NCBI RefSeq assembly: GCF_005876835.1
Contig: NZ_PPSW01000006.1
Location: 186,001 to 250,000, forward strand
Source of the DNA: Pseudoalteromonas phenolica
GTDB lineage: Bacteria; Pseudomonadota; Gammaproteobacteria; Enterobacterales; Alteromonadaceae
DNA length: 64,000 nucleotides
Direction: 5' to 3'
Part shown: piece after piece, positions 9,105-17,734 of the stretch
Layout of the letters: every line of letters begins with the position of its first letter
How positions within the stretch are numbered: position 1 is the first letter of the stretch
Notes under the pieces: model-generated
Database searches by the model: none
What the model saw: only the letters and a program-made list of their open reading frames with translations
What the model was told of the DNA's origin: nothing
Position numbers and translations under genes: made by a program

Positions 9105-10097
9105 TTAAACTGATAAATCAATCATGATGGCCGCATGATCTGAATAACGAATGTCTTCTCCGTCTCTTTGTGTGGTTAAGTGTCCATCAAAAGTAGCATA
9201 GTTTAATTCGTTAATTACACAGTTATGATGAACAGGGTCGAAGTGTTGAGACAGTAAAATATAATCTAATACATTACCTTTACCACGATAAAAGTGTGTT
9301 GCTGGTTTCTGTTTTCCTTCCATTGCTTGTTGTGAAAGTGTGTAACTATCAATTAAGCCACTTTCTGACGGAACGTCTTTGAACGAATGATCATTTGCTA
9401 TATTAAAAGGTAACAAGCTGGCATGTTCAAGGTTATGATTAAAGTCACCCAAAACGACAACAGGCATATTTTGATTATTGGTCATCACATCATGCATGAT
9501 TATAGAGGCTTCTAAGGAGCGATCTTGGCTATTTCTTAGTAATGCAAAAGATTGTTCGTAGTAGTGACGAAGTTTTGGCTCTGCATTGATTTGCTTGAAT
9601 AGGTTGCCATCAGTGATAAGGCGCTGTGATTTTAAATGGACCACATAAAAACTGACAAAGCCAACGTCTGGCAGGTTTATCTTGCACTTGATTGGTGTCC
9701 GATTAAAACCAAAAGGTGTTTGATGACCAAAATAATCGAGCAAGTCCTTATTTGGCAGCAGACAATTTAAAGATTCAATTGGGTATTTAGAAGCGATTGC
9801 AACAACCGGTGAATACAGTACATCGGGTTTTAACGCTTCATGTTTTACAGCCGAAACGGCAGAGAAATAGGGGAGGCCTTGCTCTTTACAAATCTCTTTT
9901 AGTTCTTTAACTGAAAACACTTCTTGAAAGGCAATCACAGTTGGTGACATATGAGCCAACAATTCTGAAATAAATAAAGTTTTAGATTGCCACTGACTGT
10001 GTGTGTAGCCTTCAAACTCTGAATAAAAGCGATAAGGCGGCGCTGCAAAATTAAGCAGATTTAACGTAGCAATTTTTATAGATTTTTGTTCAGGCAT
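9105..10097 (-). CDS. Endonuclease/exonuclease/phosphatase family hydrolase
   Basis: 330 residues without signal peptide. Motifs of the EEP (DNase I/exonuclease III-like) superfamily are in order: IKIATLNLLNF near the start (Asn metal ligand), VIAFQEVF (catalytic Glu), FVVHLKS-like strand (FYVVHLKSQR), VVVLGDFNHN (Asp/Asn pair) and the terminal YSDHAAI (Asp-His). This is a complete catalytic set, so a metal-dependent phosphodiesterase or phosphatase is well supported. The substrate (nucleic acid, phospholipid or phosphoinositide-like ester) cannot be decided from sequence. It diverges from thrS across 221 bp. Confidence 0.88.
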   Translation of the reverse strand: MPEQKSIKIATLNLLNFAAPPYRFYSEFEGYTHSQWQSKTLFISELLAHMSPTVIAFQEVFSVKELKEICKEQGLPYFSAVSAVKHEALKPDVLYSPVVAIASKYPIESLNCLLPNKDLLDYFGHQTPFGFNRTPIKCKINLPDVGFVSFYVVHLKSQRLITDGNLFKQINAEPKLRHYYEQSFALLRNSQDRSLEASIIMHDVMTNNQNMPVVVLGDFNHNLEHASLLPFNIANDHSFKDVPSESGLIDSYTLSQQAMEGKQKPATHFYRGKGNVLDYILLSQHFDPVHHNCVINELNYATFDGHLTTQRDGEDIRYSDHAAIMIDLSV

Positions 10098-10277
10098 TTA
10101 AAATTTCATTTATTCATCGATTTACAAAGTTAATTTTAGTCTTTCCCTTGAATTTAGTCACTGTGAAGGCCAAAATAAGCTTCACTAAAAATCCTTAGTT
10201 AACTTAGTCAATAAGTTTATCAATGCTTATTCGTAAAAGCGTTGTAAAAGGTACTCAATTTTTTAATTTTAATACAC

Positions 10278-10298
10278 GTGATACTTGGTAGGTGTCAC
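10278..10298 (+). promoter_or_regulatory. thrS leader hairpin mimicking the tRNA-Thr anticodon arm
   Basis: GTGATAC (10278-10284) pairs with GTGTCAC (10292-10298) through 7 base pairs (one G-U) around a 7-base loop TTGGTAG. In an anticodon-loop reading, U33 is followed by GGU, a threonine anticodon, then a purine. The hairpin ends 20 bases before the thrS ATG, with TAGGAA as Shine-Dalgarno between. In E. coli, ThrRS represses its own translation by binding such an operator hairpin, so the same control is inferred here. Confidence 0.75.
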
Positions 10299-10318
10299 CA
10301 CTGTAAATAGGAATTATC

Positions 10319-12229
10319 ATGCCTGTAATTACGCTTCCTGACGGCAGTCAGCGTGCCTTTGAAAACCCAGTAACAACTTTAGAAGTAGCTCAAGATATCG
10401 GTCCTGGTCTTGCTAAGGCAACCATCGCTGGACGAGTGAATGGTGAAAGAGTTGATGCATGTGATTTAATCACTGAAGATGCAAACCTACAAATCATCAC
10501 CGCAAAAGATGAAGATGGCTTAGAAATTATCCGTCACTCATGCGCTCACTTAATTGGTCATGCAATTAAACAGCTTTTCCCTGATGTAAAAATGGCGATT
10601 GGTCCGACTATCGACAATGGCTTTTACTACGACATCGATTTAGATCGTTCTTTAACACAAGAAGATTTAGATGCAATTGAAAAGCGCATGCTTGAGCTTG
10701 CTAAAACAAATTATGACGTTGTTAAGAAAACAGTATCTTGGCAAGAAGCAAGAGACACCTTTGAAGCACGCGGTGAGACTTACAAAATTGAAATCCTAGA
10801 CGAAAATATCTCGAAGGATGACAAACCAGGTCTATATCATCACGAAGAATACGTAGACATGTGTCGTGGCCCTCACGTACCAAACATGAAGTTCTGTCAA
10901 CACTTTAAGATCATGAAAGTGGCTGGCGCGTATTGGCGTGGTAACTCAGATAACAAGATGCTACAGCGTATTTACGGTACAGCTTGGGCCGATAAGAAGC
11001 AGCTTAAAGCGTACTTAAAGCGTCTTGAAGAAGCTGAAAAGCGTGATCACCGTAAAATTGGTAAAGCATTAGACTTATGGCACTGGCAAGAAGAAGCGCC
11101 AGGCATGGTATTTTGGCACAATGATGGCTGGAGCATTTACCGTGAACTTGAAGACTTTGTTCGTGAAAAGCTACGTGAGTACAGCTACGAAGAAGTAAAA
11201 GGCCCATTAATGATGGACCGTGGTCTTTGGGAAAAGTCTGGTCACTGGGATAAGTATTCAGATGCGATGTTTACAACTGAATCTGAAAAACGTGAATACG
11301 CTATAAAGCCTATGAACTGCCCGGGTCACGTGCAAATTTTCAATCAAGGCCTAAAGTCTTATCGTGATCTGCCATTACGTATGGCTGAGTTTGGTTGTTG
11401 TCACCGTAATGAGCCATCAGGTGCACTACATGGCTTAATGCGTGTACGTGGTTTCACACAAGATGATGCGCATGTATTCTGTACTGAAGAACAGGTGATG
11501 GATGAAGTGTCAGCTTGTATCAAGATGGTATATGACACGTATTCAACATTTGGTTTTGAAAATATTGTTGTTAAGTTATCGACTCGTCCAGAAAAGCGTA
11601 TTGGTGACGATGAAATGTGGGACAAATCAGAAAAAGCCTTGGCTGATGCATTAGAAGCGAATGGTATTGAATTTGAATACCTACCAGGTGAAGGCGCATT
11701 CTACGGTCCTAAAATTGAATTCACATTGTATGATTGTTTAGACCGTGCATGGCAGTGTGGTACAGTGCAGTTAGATTTTGCATTACCGGGTCGTTTAGGT
11801 GCAACTTATGTTGCAGAAAACAACGAACGTAAGACGCCAGTTATGATCCACCGTGCAATTTTAGGTTCTATCGAACGATTCATCGGTATTTTAACTGAAG
11901 AATATGCGGGTCTTTTCCCTACTTGGTTAGCACCAAAGCAAGTGGTGATAATGAATATCACCGATAAACAAGCTGATTATGTACAAGAAATTGTGCAAAA
12001 ATTAAATAAACTTGGAATTAGAGCCTGTGCTGACTTGAGAAATGAGAAGATAGGCTTTAAAATTCGCGAGCATACTTTAAAACGTATTCCGTACCTACTT
12101 GTTGTTGGTGACAAAGAAGTTGAACAGCAAGAAGTTGCGGTTAGAACACGCAAAGGTGAAGATCTTGGCAAGTTCTCGGTTGATGACTTTATCGCAAAGG
12201 TAAGCGAAGAGATTAAAAACCGTAAATAA
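10319..12229 (+). CDS. thrS: Threonyl-tRNA synthetase
   Basis: 636 residues, against 642 in E. coli. An N-terminal TGS domain (about 1-61) is followed by the second, editing domain with its zinc-type His motif ([11 protein letters not shown]), then the class II catalytic core with [30 protein letters not shown] (motif 2) and a motif 3 region ending [10 protein letters not shown], and a C-terminal anticodon-binding domain. It attaches threonine to tRNA-Thr and edits Ser-tRNA-Thr. First gene of the thrS-infC-rpmI-rplT block. Control through the upstream anticodon-like hairpin is likely. Confidence 0.98.
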   Translation: MPVITLPDGSQRAFENPVTTLEVAQDIGPGLAKATIAGRVNGERVDACDLITEDANLQIITAKDEDGLEIIRHSCAHLIGHAIKQLFPDVKMAIGPTIDNGFYYDIDLDRSLTQEDLDAIEKRMLELAKTNYDVVKKTVSWQEARDTFEARGETYKIEILDENISKDDKPGLYHHEEYVDMCRGPHVPNMKFCQHFKIMKVAGAYWRGNSDNKMLQRIYGTAWADKKQLKAYLKRLEEAEKRDHRKIGKALDLWHWQEEAPGMVFWHNDGWSIYRELEDFVREKLREYSYEEVKGPLMMDRGLWEKSGHWDKYSDAMFTTESEKREYAIKPMNCPGHVQIFNQGLKSYRDLPLRMAEFGCCHRNEPSGALHGLMRVRGFTQDDAHVFCTEEQVMDEVSACIKMVYDTYSTFGFENIVVKLSTRPEKRIGDDEMWDKSEKALADALEANGIEFEYLPGEGAFYGPKIEFTLYDCLDRAWQCGTVQLDFALPGRLGATYVAENNERKTPVMIHRAILGSIERFIGILTEEYAGLFPTWLAPKQVVIMNITDKQADYVQEIVQKLNKLGIRACADLRNEKIGFKIREHTLKRIPYLLVVGDKEVEQQEVAVRTRKGEDLGKFSVDDFIAKVSEEIKNRK

Positions 12230-12302
12230 AATTATGGCGTGTGGCTAACAACAATATATACAGCTACACGCTCTATCTTTTGATTTTTTGGAGGATCGTA
12301 CC

Positions 12303-12854
12303 ATTAGAGGCGGCAAAAAAGGGCAACCAACAGCTCAAAAACAACATCGTATTAACGAAGAAATCACAGCGAGAGAAATTCGCTTAACAGGCGTTGAAGG
12401 CCAGGAACCAAGTATTGTTTCGTTAAGAGAAGCTCAAGCTATTGCTGATGAACTAGGTGTAGATTTAGTAGAAATTAGTCCAAATGCTGAACCGCCAGTT
12501 TGTAAGGTGATGGATTACGGTAAGTTCCTTTTCGAAAAAGCAAAAGTACAAAAAGAACAAAAGAAAAAGCAGAAGCAGATCCAAATTAAAGAGATCAAGT
12601 TCCGTCCAGGTACTGATTCTGGTGACTACAACGTTAAACTACGCAATCTAAGAAAATTCTTAGAGGGTGGAGACAAAGCAAAAGTTACTATTCGCTTCCG
12701 CGGCCGTGAAATGGCTCACCAAGACATTGGTCTAGATTTATTAAACCGTGTAAAAGCTGATTTGGAAGACATAGCAACAGTAGAATCTTTCCCAAATCGT
12801 GTAGAAGGTCGTCAAATGATTATGATGTTGGCGCCTATTGCTAAAAAAGCATAA
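12303..12854 (+). CDS. infC: Translation initiation factor IF-3, AUU start
   Basis: 183 residues. IF3 binds the 30S subunit and rejects non-canonical start codons. The start is ATT at 12303, placed by alignment to E. coli IF3 (MKGGKRVQTARPNRINGEI) with RGGKKGQ...HRINEEI here, and by GGAGG at 12290-12294, 8 bases upstream. No in-frame ATG or GTG exists nearby. TTG at 12288 is inside the Shine-Dalgarno and rejected. The N-domain, the lysine-rich linker ([19 protein letters not shown]) and the C-domain ([10 protein letters not shown], ending MIMMLAP) are all present. AUU allows IF3 to limit its own translation, as in E. coli. It lies 73 bp after thrS. Confidence 0.97.
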   Translation: MRGGKKGQPTAQKQHRINEEITAREIRLTGVEGQEPSIVSLREAQAIADELGVDLVEISPNAEPPVCKVMDYGKFLFEKAKVQKEQKKKQKQIQIKEIKFRPGTDSGDYNVKLRNLRKFLEGGDKAKVTIRFRGREMAHQDIGLDLLNRVKADLEDIATVESFPNRVEGRQMIMMLAPIAKKA

Positions 12855-12881
12855 ACACGGCATAATACGCTCCGATTTTGG

Positions 12882-12998
12882 ACTAGGTTACAAATGCTTC
12901 GGCTACCTAGTTCAACTGGTCTGTAAAAGTAGATTAATTTCTCACCAGAACATAGGTTGTAATAAGGCTCTACAAGTGGTTTATCCCGCCTTGTTACA
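12882..12998 (+). promoter_or_regulatory. Structured rpmI leader, candidate L20 control region
   Basis: The 176-bp infC-rpmI gap can fold into three hairpins: ACTAGGT/ACCTAGT (12882-12888, 12905-12911), CTGGT/ACCAG (12916-12920, 12944-12948), and an 11-bp stem TGTAATAAGGC/GCCTTGTTACA (12958-12968, 12988-12998, one G-U) with a 19-base loop. The last lies just upstream of the rpmI Shine-Dalgarno (TTGGAG). In E. coli, L20 represses rpmI-rplT translation through a pseudoknotted leader in the same place; the correspondence here is inferred. Confidence 0.5.
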
Positions 12999-13030
12999 TT
13001 GATTAGCGCAATACATTTGGAGTTATTGCA

Positions 13031-13231
13031 ATGGCTTACAAGCTAAAAACACACAGAGGCGCAGCTAAGCGTTTCAAAAAGACTGCTTCAGGCGGTTACA
13101 AGCGTAAACAATCGCATCTTCGTCACATTCTGACTAAGAAATCTTCAAAGCGTAAACTACACCTTCGTGCTAAGTCTATGGTTCATAAGAATGACCTAGG
13201 CCTAATCGATCGTATGTTACCATTCGCTTAA
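13031..13231 (+). CDS. rpmI: 50S ribosomal protein L35
   Basis: 66 residues, extremely basic, starting [18 protein letters not shown] and containing the L35 signature [15 protein letters not shown]. The family is normally 64-66 residues. It follows infC in the conserved order infC-rpmI-rplT; the start has TTTGGAG upstream. Expected to be translationally coupled to rplT, which begins 15 bp after its stop. Confidence 0.97.
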   Translation: MAYKLKTHRGAAKRFKKTASGGYKRKQSHLRHILTKKSSKRKLHLRAKSMVHKNDLGLIDRMLPFA

Positions 13232-13246
13232 TAGAGGATATCAGAA

Positions 13247-13606
13247 ATGGCAAGAGTTAAACGCGGTGTTATCGCACGTGCACGTCACAAAAAAGTATTA
13301 AAGCAAGCTAAAGGTTACTACGGAGCACGTTCACGTGTTTACCGCGTAGCGTTCCAAGCTGTAACTAAAGCAGGTCAATACGCTTACCGTGACCGTCGTG
13401 CTAAGAAACGTACTTTCCGTCAATTATGGATTGCACGTATCAACGCAGCTTCACGTCAGAATGGTCTTTCTTACAGCCGTTTCATCAATGGCCTTAAAAA
13501 GTCATCTGTTGAGATCGATCGTAAGATCCTAGCTGATATCGCAGTATACGACCAAGTAGCTTTCGCAGCATTAGTTGCTAAAGCAAAAGAAGGTCTAGCT
13601 GCTTAA
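13247..13606 (+). CDS. rplT: 50S ribosomal protein L20
   Basis: 119 residues, typical for L20 (about 117-119). Starts [23 protein letters not shown], with the family pattern [13 protein letters not shown] and [14 protein letters not shown]20 nucleates assembly of 23S rRNA and, in E. coli, represses its own operon by binding the leader before rpmI. Last gene of the block, with a strong terminator 22 bases after the stop. Confidence 0.98.
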   Translation: MARVKRGVIARARHKKVLKQAKGYYGARSRVYRVAFQAVTKAGQYAYRDRRAKKRTFRQLWIARINAASRQNGLSYSRFINGLKKSSVEIDRKILADIAVYDQVAFAALVAKAKEGLAA

Positions 13607-13628
13607 TAAGTCTTGAACTTATTGATTT

Positions 13629-13653
13629 AAAAGGAGCCAATGGCTCCTTTTTT
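13629..13653. terminator. Bidirectional terminator, rplT / SDR gene
   Basis: AAAAGGAGCC (13629-13638) pairs with GGCTCCTTTT (13642-13651), followed by more T. A run of A before the stem provides a T run on the other strand, matching the convergent arrangement. Confidence 0.88.
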
Positions 13654-13657
13654 AGTT

Positions 13658-14482
13658 TTAACGATTCTTTATTAAAATTTTATCAAGTAATCTAGTACTT
13701 AATATTCTTCGCATCACGCCCATGAAATAGGTTGGGAATGTCACGTAGTAGCGCGGCTTAGGTTTTACGGCATTGATTGCATGCAAAAGTTTTTCAAGAA
13801 CAGCTTCAGGGCCTAGAGTAAATTTTTGTGGTGCAGTTTGGCTTTCTAGACGGTTTAGCTGTGCGCGATAATTATCATTATGTGCACTTTCTTCAATACT
13901 GATATTTTTTATAAACGCTTGTTTTGCATTATCTCTAAATTTAGAAGCGATCGGTCCTGGTTCAATTAAGCTAATGTGAATATTTGTATCTGCTAATTCC
14001 ATGCGTAATGTATCAGTCAACCCTTCTAACGCAAACTTACTGGCATTGTAAGCACCTCGATAAGGCAGAGCTACAAAACCTAACACGGATGAATTGTGAA
14101 TGATTCGACCATGTCCTGTTGATCGCATATGTTTAATTGCCAAATTTGTGAGATGATGCCAAGCAAAAAAGTTGACTTCAAATTGTGCGCGTAATGTATC
14201 TGTTGGTAAATCTTCTACTGCGCCGGGTTGTCCATAAGCACCATTGTTAAACAATACATCTAAATGTCCATCACATATATCAAGTGCTGTTTTAAAGCCT
14301 TCCTCTATACTCTTCTGATCAGCTAGATCTAATTTAATACAGGTTAAACCTTCTTCTAAAAGTCGGACAACATCTTCATTTTTACGGCAACTGGCTATGA
14401 CTTTATAACCTGATTTATGTAGCTCTTTTGCACAGTGATAACCGATGCCGGTAGAGCAGCCCGTGATCAAGATTGATTTCAT
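13658..14482 (-). CDS. ybbO: Short-chain dehydrogenase/reductase, YbbO-like
   Basis: 274 residues with all classical SDR elements: cofactor loop TGCSTGIG, FNNGAYG (the usual NNAG reads NNGA), catalytic Ser in HNSSVLG and YNASK (Tyr/Lys). An Arg after the second strand (ASCRKNED) suggests NADP(H). The C-terminus (KFTLGPEAVLEKLLHAI, then PRYYVT and LLDKIL) aligns closely with E. coli YbbO, an NADP-dependent aldehyde reductase by my recollection, so an aldehyde or ketone reductase role is likely. Monocistronic, convergent with rplT and divergent from the peptidase gene. Confidence 0.85.
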   Translation of the reverse strand: MKSILITGCSTGIGYHCAKELHKSGYKVIASCRKNEDVVRLLEEGLTCIKLDLADQKSIEEGFKTALDICDGHLDVLFNNGAYGQPGAVEDLPTDTLRAQFEVNFFAWHHLTNLAIKHMRSTGHGRIIHNSSVLGFVALPYRGAYNASKFALEGLTDTLRMELADTNIHISLIEPGPIASKFRDNAKQAFIKNISIEESAHNDNYRAQLNRLESQTAPQKFTLGPEAVLEKLLHAINAVKPKPRYYVTFPTYFMGVMRRILSTRLLDKILIKNR

Positions 14483-14629
14483 TTTGTTATTTCGCTGTAT
14501 TAAAGTAGATAAAAAATGCCAAATATGTCATTTGCTGCATTTTTTTGTTGAATCACCGCACATTCTAAATTGGTTTGTAAAAGATTGATATAATTCATCT
14601 AACTTATAAATTATTAATGAGTCTTTTAC

Positions 14630-16432
14630 ATGTTTGCAAACGTCATAATGTTGTCCACTGTGTTGAGTATGAATGGTCATTTACCACCATTAATACCTTG
14701 GCAAGGGAAAAGTTTGCAGCTAATTCAAAGTTCTGGTCCTTTAACAACAGACTTTGAACTAAGTGGTGGGGAAGTATCGCCAACTTATGAAGACACAATG
14801 AAGTTCGTTGATAGATTGATTGCGGCAAATCCAACGCAGTTCAGCAGCTTATCAATTGGTGAAAGTTTTGGTCAGCGTGAAATCAAAATGATTGTTGCCA
14901 GTGAAAATGGCCAATTTTCTTCAAACATGATCAAAAGCAATGGCAAGCCGACAATTTTAATTCAAGCAGGTATTCATTCTGGTGAGATTGACGGTAAAGA
15001 TGCAGGCTTTATGTTGCTAAGAGATATCGCAACGGGCAAAAGAAGAGATCTGCTAACAAAAGTAAATATACTTTTTATACCAATCTTAAATGTTGATGGC
15101 CATGAGCGTCGAAGCGAGTTTAATCGAATTAACCAGCGTGGCCCAATTAAGATGGGTTTCAGAACGAATGGCAACAACTTAAATCTCAATCGTGATTACA
15201 CTAAGTTAGATACGCCAGAGGTTAAGGCTGTATTGAAGGTAATTAATGAATTTGAACCAGATTTGTATGTAGACGTTCATGTCACAGATGGTGCAGATTA
15301 CCAATACGATGTTACTTATGGCTACACACCAGCATTCGCAAGTGAATCACCACAAATAGCAACGGTGTTAGCTGAAAAGTTCCAGCCTCATATCGATAAA
15401 ACATTAGTAAAATACGACCATATTCCTGGGCCGCTTGTATTTGTAATGGATAAAAGAGAGTTTAAGAGTGGCTTAGCAGGTTGGGTTGCAGGACCTCGTT
15501 TCTCAAATGGCTGGGGAGACCTTGCTAATGTGCCAACAATTTTAGTCGAAAATCACTCACTTAAACCCTATAAGCAACGTGTACTTGGTACCTATGTATT
15601 TTTAGATGGCGCAATAGATGCTTTGTCAATTCATTCTCAAGCCCTTGAAAGTGCAGTTAAAAAAGAGCAGGAAACGCCAGAACGTCTGGTGCTTAATAGA
15701 AAATATGCAACAGAGCCTGACTTTATCAGCTTCAAAGGGATTAAATATAAGAGATTTAACAGTGCGCTTTCTGGGCAACAAGAGGTTAAGTATCTTGGAG
15801 AACCCGAACACTACGAAAAGCTTCCGATCTATTGGAAAAAAGAGGTTGTTTCTGAAGTAGATGTACCTGATGCATTTTATATACCTCAGTCATACAGCTT
15901 CATTCCAGAAAAACTATCAATACACGGTATCAATGTTGAAACCGTCACTTCTACTGATTTAGTTTCTAACCTAAAACTTGCAGAAGTTAGTGATTATGCT
16001 TTCGACAAAACACCTTTTGAAGGTCGTTTTAGAGTAACTGCACAGTTCGCTTATAGCGACATTGAACAGAAAAATTTAGAAGGGTGGTATAAAGTAACGA
16101 CTCAAAAAGCAAGAGGCAAGCTGGCAACTCATTTACTGCACCCTGAAGCCCCAGACTCTTTTTTCTCATGGGGAAGTTTTCATACAATATTCCAACGAAC
16201 AGAATATGTTGAAAATTATGCATTAGTACCTTATGCCCGTTCAATGTTAAAAGATAACCCTAAACTTGCGCTAGAATTTGATAAGAAGTTAAGAGAAGAC
16301 AAAAACTTTGAATCAGACCCTAAAGCACGTTTAAATTGGTTGTATTCAAAAACGCCATATTTTGATCAAGGCTACTTAAAATACCCAATTTTAATGCAAT
16401 ATAAACCAGAGCAAAAAGAAGTAGAGAAGTAA
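14630..16432 (+). CDS. M14 family zinc carboxypeptidase
   Basis: 600 residues. The metallocarboxypeptidase core lies at about 50-330: zinc motif H-x-x-E in GIHSGEIDGKD (near 115), an Asn/Arg substrate-binding region (RTNGNNLNLNRDY), the third zinc ligand in DVHVTDGADYQYD (near 214) and a catalytic Glu candidate in ILVENHSLKP. Residues 340-600 form an additional beta-rich domain common in large M14 proteins of marine bacteria. The N-terminus (MFANVIMLSTVLSMNG) is a weak export signal, so a periplasmic or secreted location is likely but uncertain; ATG at 14648 is an alternative start. It is followed by gloC after only 3 bp. Confidence 0.87.
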   Translation: MFANVIMLSTVLSMNGHLPPLIPWQGKSLQLIQSSGPLTTDFELSGGEVSPTYEDTMKFVDRLIAANPTQFSSLSIGESFGQREIKMIVASENGQFSSNMIKSNGKPTILIQAGIHSGEIDGKDAGFMLLRDIATGKRRDLLTKVNILFIPILNVDGHERRSEFNRINQRGPIKMGFRTNGNNLNLNRDYTKLDTPEVKAVLKVINEFEPDLYVDVHVTDGADYQYDVTYGYTPAFASESPQIATVLAEKFQPHIDKTLVKYDHIPGPLVFVMDKREFKSGLAGWVAGPRFSNGWGDLANVPTILVENHSLKPYKQRVLGTYVFLDGAIDALSIHSQALESAVKKEQETPERLVLNRKYATEPDFISFKGIKYKRFNSALSGQQEVKYLGEPEHYEKLPIYWKKEVVSEVDVPDAFYIPQSYSFIPEKLSIHGINVETVTSTDLVSNLKLAEVSDYAFDKTPFEGRFRVTAQFAYSDIEQKNLEGWYKVTTQKARGKLATHLLHPEAPDSFFSWGSFHTIFQRTEYVENYALVPYARSMLKDNPKLALEFDKKLREDKNFESDPKARLNWLYSKTPYFDQGYLKYPILMQYKPEQKEVEK

Positions 16433-16435
16433 TCA

Positions 16436-17077
16436 GTGAAAGTCGTTACCAAGCCTGTCACTGCATTTATGCAAAATACGCGTTTCATTACTTGTGAAGA
16501 AACTGGCGATACAGCAATACTCGACCCCGGTGGAGATGCACATTTATTATTAGAGCACATAGCTAGTAATAATCTCACAGTTAAGTGTATTTTGTTAACT
16601 CATGGTCATCTAGATCATGTTGGTGCAAGTGTAGAAATAGCAAGCAAACTTGATATTCAAATTATTGGTCCAACCGAAGATGAACGTTTTTGGTTTGATG
16701 CTTTGCCAATGCAATCGCAAATGTTTGGATTTGATCCTCATGAAGTGTTTTACCCTGATCGTTGGTTAGAACATGGTGAAGTCTTTAATTTAGGTAATTT
16801 AAACTTTGAAGTGAGACATTGCCCAGGGCATACGCCTGGCCACATTGTTTTTTATGAGGCCAGTAAACAAGCTGTATTTGTAGGTGATGTTTTATTTAAA
16901 GGCTCAGTTGGCAGAACTGATTTTCCTAAAGGAAACAGTGAGCAATTAAAAACATCTATCAAAACACAGCTTTTTACCTTACCAGATGACGTTGAAGTTT
17001 TTTCTGGGCACGGACCAAATACTTCAATTGGTTATGAGAAGGCACATAATCCTTTTATGAGTGGCCGATTCGGCTAA
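16436..17077 (+). CDS. gloC: Glyoxalase II-type MBL-fold hydrolase (YcbL/GloC)
   Basis: 213 residues. The metallo-beta-lactamase fold has THGHLDHVG (HxHxDH), a histidine in CPGHTPGHIVFYE, the bridging Asp in VGDVLFKGSVGRTDFP and a last His in FSGHGPNTSIGYEK. The sequence aligns along its length with E. coli YcbL (GloC), the short glyoxalase II that hydrolyses S-lactoylglutathione in methylglyoxal detoxification. GTG at 16436 is the start: residues match YcbL from there and it follows the peptidase stop by 3 bp, implying translational coupling. No conventional Shine-Dalgarno apart from GAGAAG within the upstream gene. Confidence 0.92.
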   Translation: MKVVTKPVTAFMQNTRFITCEETGDTAILDPGGDAHLLLEHIASNNLTVKCILLTHGHLDHVGASVEIASKLDIQIIGPTEDERFWFDALPMQSQMFGFDPHEVFYPDRWLEHGEVFNLGNLNFEVRHCPGHTPGHIVFYEASKQAVFVGDVLFKGSVGRTDFPKGNSEQLKTSIKTQLFTLPDDVEVFSGHGPNTSIGYEKAHNPFMSGRFG

Positions 17078-17143
17078 AACGCACTAAAATTTAATCTAAG
17101 AAAGAGAATAAAATTCTCATAATTTTAAGAGAACGTATTAAAT

Positions 17144-17602
17144 ATGTCTTTAAATCAAGTTGACAGACAAATATTGGCCTTAATCCAACAGGATGCAAGT
17201 TTATCAACAGCAGAGATTGCAGATAAAGTAGGTCTTTCACAATCACCATGTTGGCGCAGAATTGCAAAGCTAGAGCAAGATGGCTATATCAAAGGTAAAG
17301 TCGCATTGTTAGATGACAAAAAGTTGGGCTTTGATATGTTGGTTTATGCCAACGTTAGGTTGTCAAACCACGGGCGAAATAACCTTGCGGAGTTTGAAGA
17401 GCTAATTTTAAGCTATGACGAAGTGACAGAATGTTACACCATGGCGGGCACCATGGATTTCATGCTAAGAATTATTTCAAAAGGCATCGATGGCTATGAG
17501 CGATTTGTTCGTGATAATTTATTGAATTTGGAATATGTTCAAGAAGTACATTCAAATGTAACTATGACGTGTGTAAAGAGAACAACTGCTTTACCACTTT
17601 AA
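17144..17602 (+). CDS. Lrp/AsnC family transcriptional regulator
   Basis: 152 residues. N-terminal AsnC-type helix-turn-helix (about 5-60; LNQVDRQILALIQQDASLS, then VGLSQSPCWRRIAKLEQDG) and C-terminal RAM ligand-binding domain (about 70-145; the GTMDFMLRI core is typical). It probably senses an amino acid and forms octamers or hexadecamers. The target is unknown; the family often controls adjacent genes, here either gloC upstream or the SulP transporter downstream. Stand-alone gene with a perfect 14-bp hairpin downstream. Confidence 0.9.
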   Translation: MSLNQVDRQILALIQQDASLSTAEIADKVGLSQSPCWRRIAKLEQDGYIKGKVALLDDKKLGFDMLVYANVRLSNHGRNNLAEFEELILSYDEVTECYTMAGTMDFMLRIISKGIDGYERFVRDNLLNLEYVQEVHSNVTMTCVKRTTALPL

Positions 17603-17647
17603 AACCTCTGTCACGTATTTCGACTATACTTATCTGATGTAGTCAGT

Positions 17648-17676
17648 TTGTTAAAAGCGCTGGATTTCGCTATAAT
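17648..17676 (+). promoter_or_regulatory. Sigma-70-type promoter for sulP overlapping a terminator
   Basis: TTGTTA (17648-17653), a 17-base spacer and a consensus TATAAT (17671-17676), about 58 bases before the sulP ATG. The -10 box spans the loop and the start of the second arm of the terminator hairpin of the upstream gene. Confidence 0.6.
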
Positions 17677-17687
17677 CCAGCGCTTTT
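17653..17687 (+). terminator. Rho-independent terminator of the Lrp-type gene
   Basis: Perfect 14-bp stem: AAAAGCGCTGGATT (17653-17666) with AATCCAGCGCTTTT (17674-17687), 7-base loop. The T tract is short (TTTTCTGTT). Confidence 0.85.
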
Positions 17688-17734
17688 CTGTTCATAATTA
17701 TTATAAATACACATCTAACACATCGAGGAAATGA

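Noticed and set aside
10278..10298. Possible tRNA fragment or tRNA gene
   Set aside because: Only an anticodon-arm-like hairpin is present; no acceptor, D or T arms. Better explained as a thrS operator.
12288..12302. TTG at 12288 as infC start
   Set aside because: It lies within the Shine-Dalgarno and upstream of all IF3 homology; ATT 12303 fits spacing and alignment.
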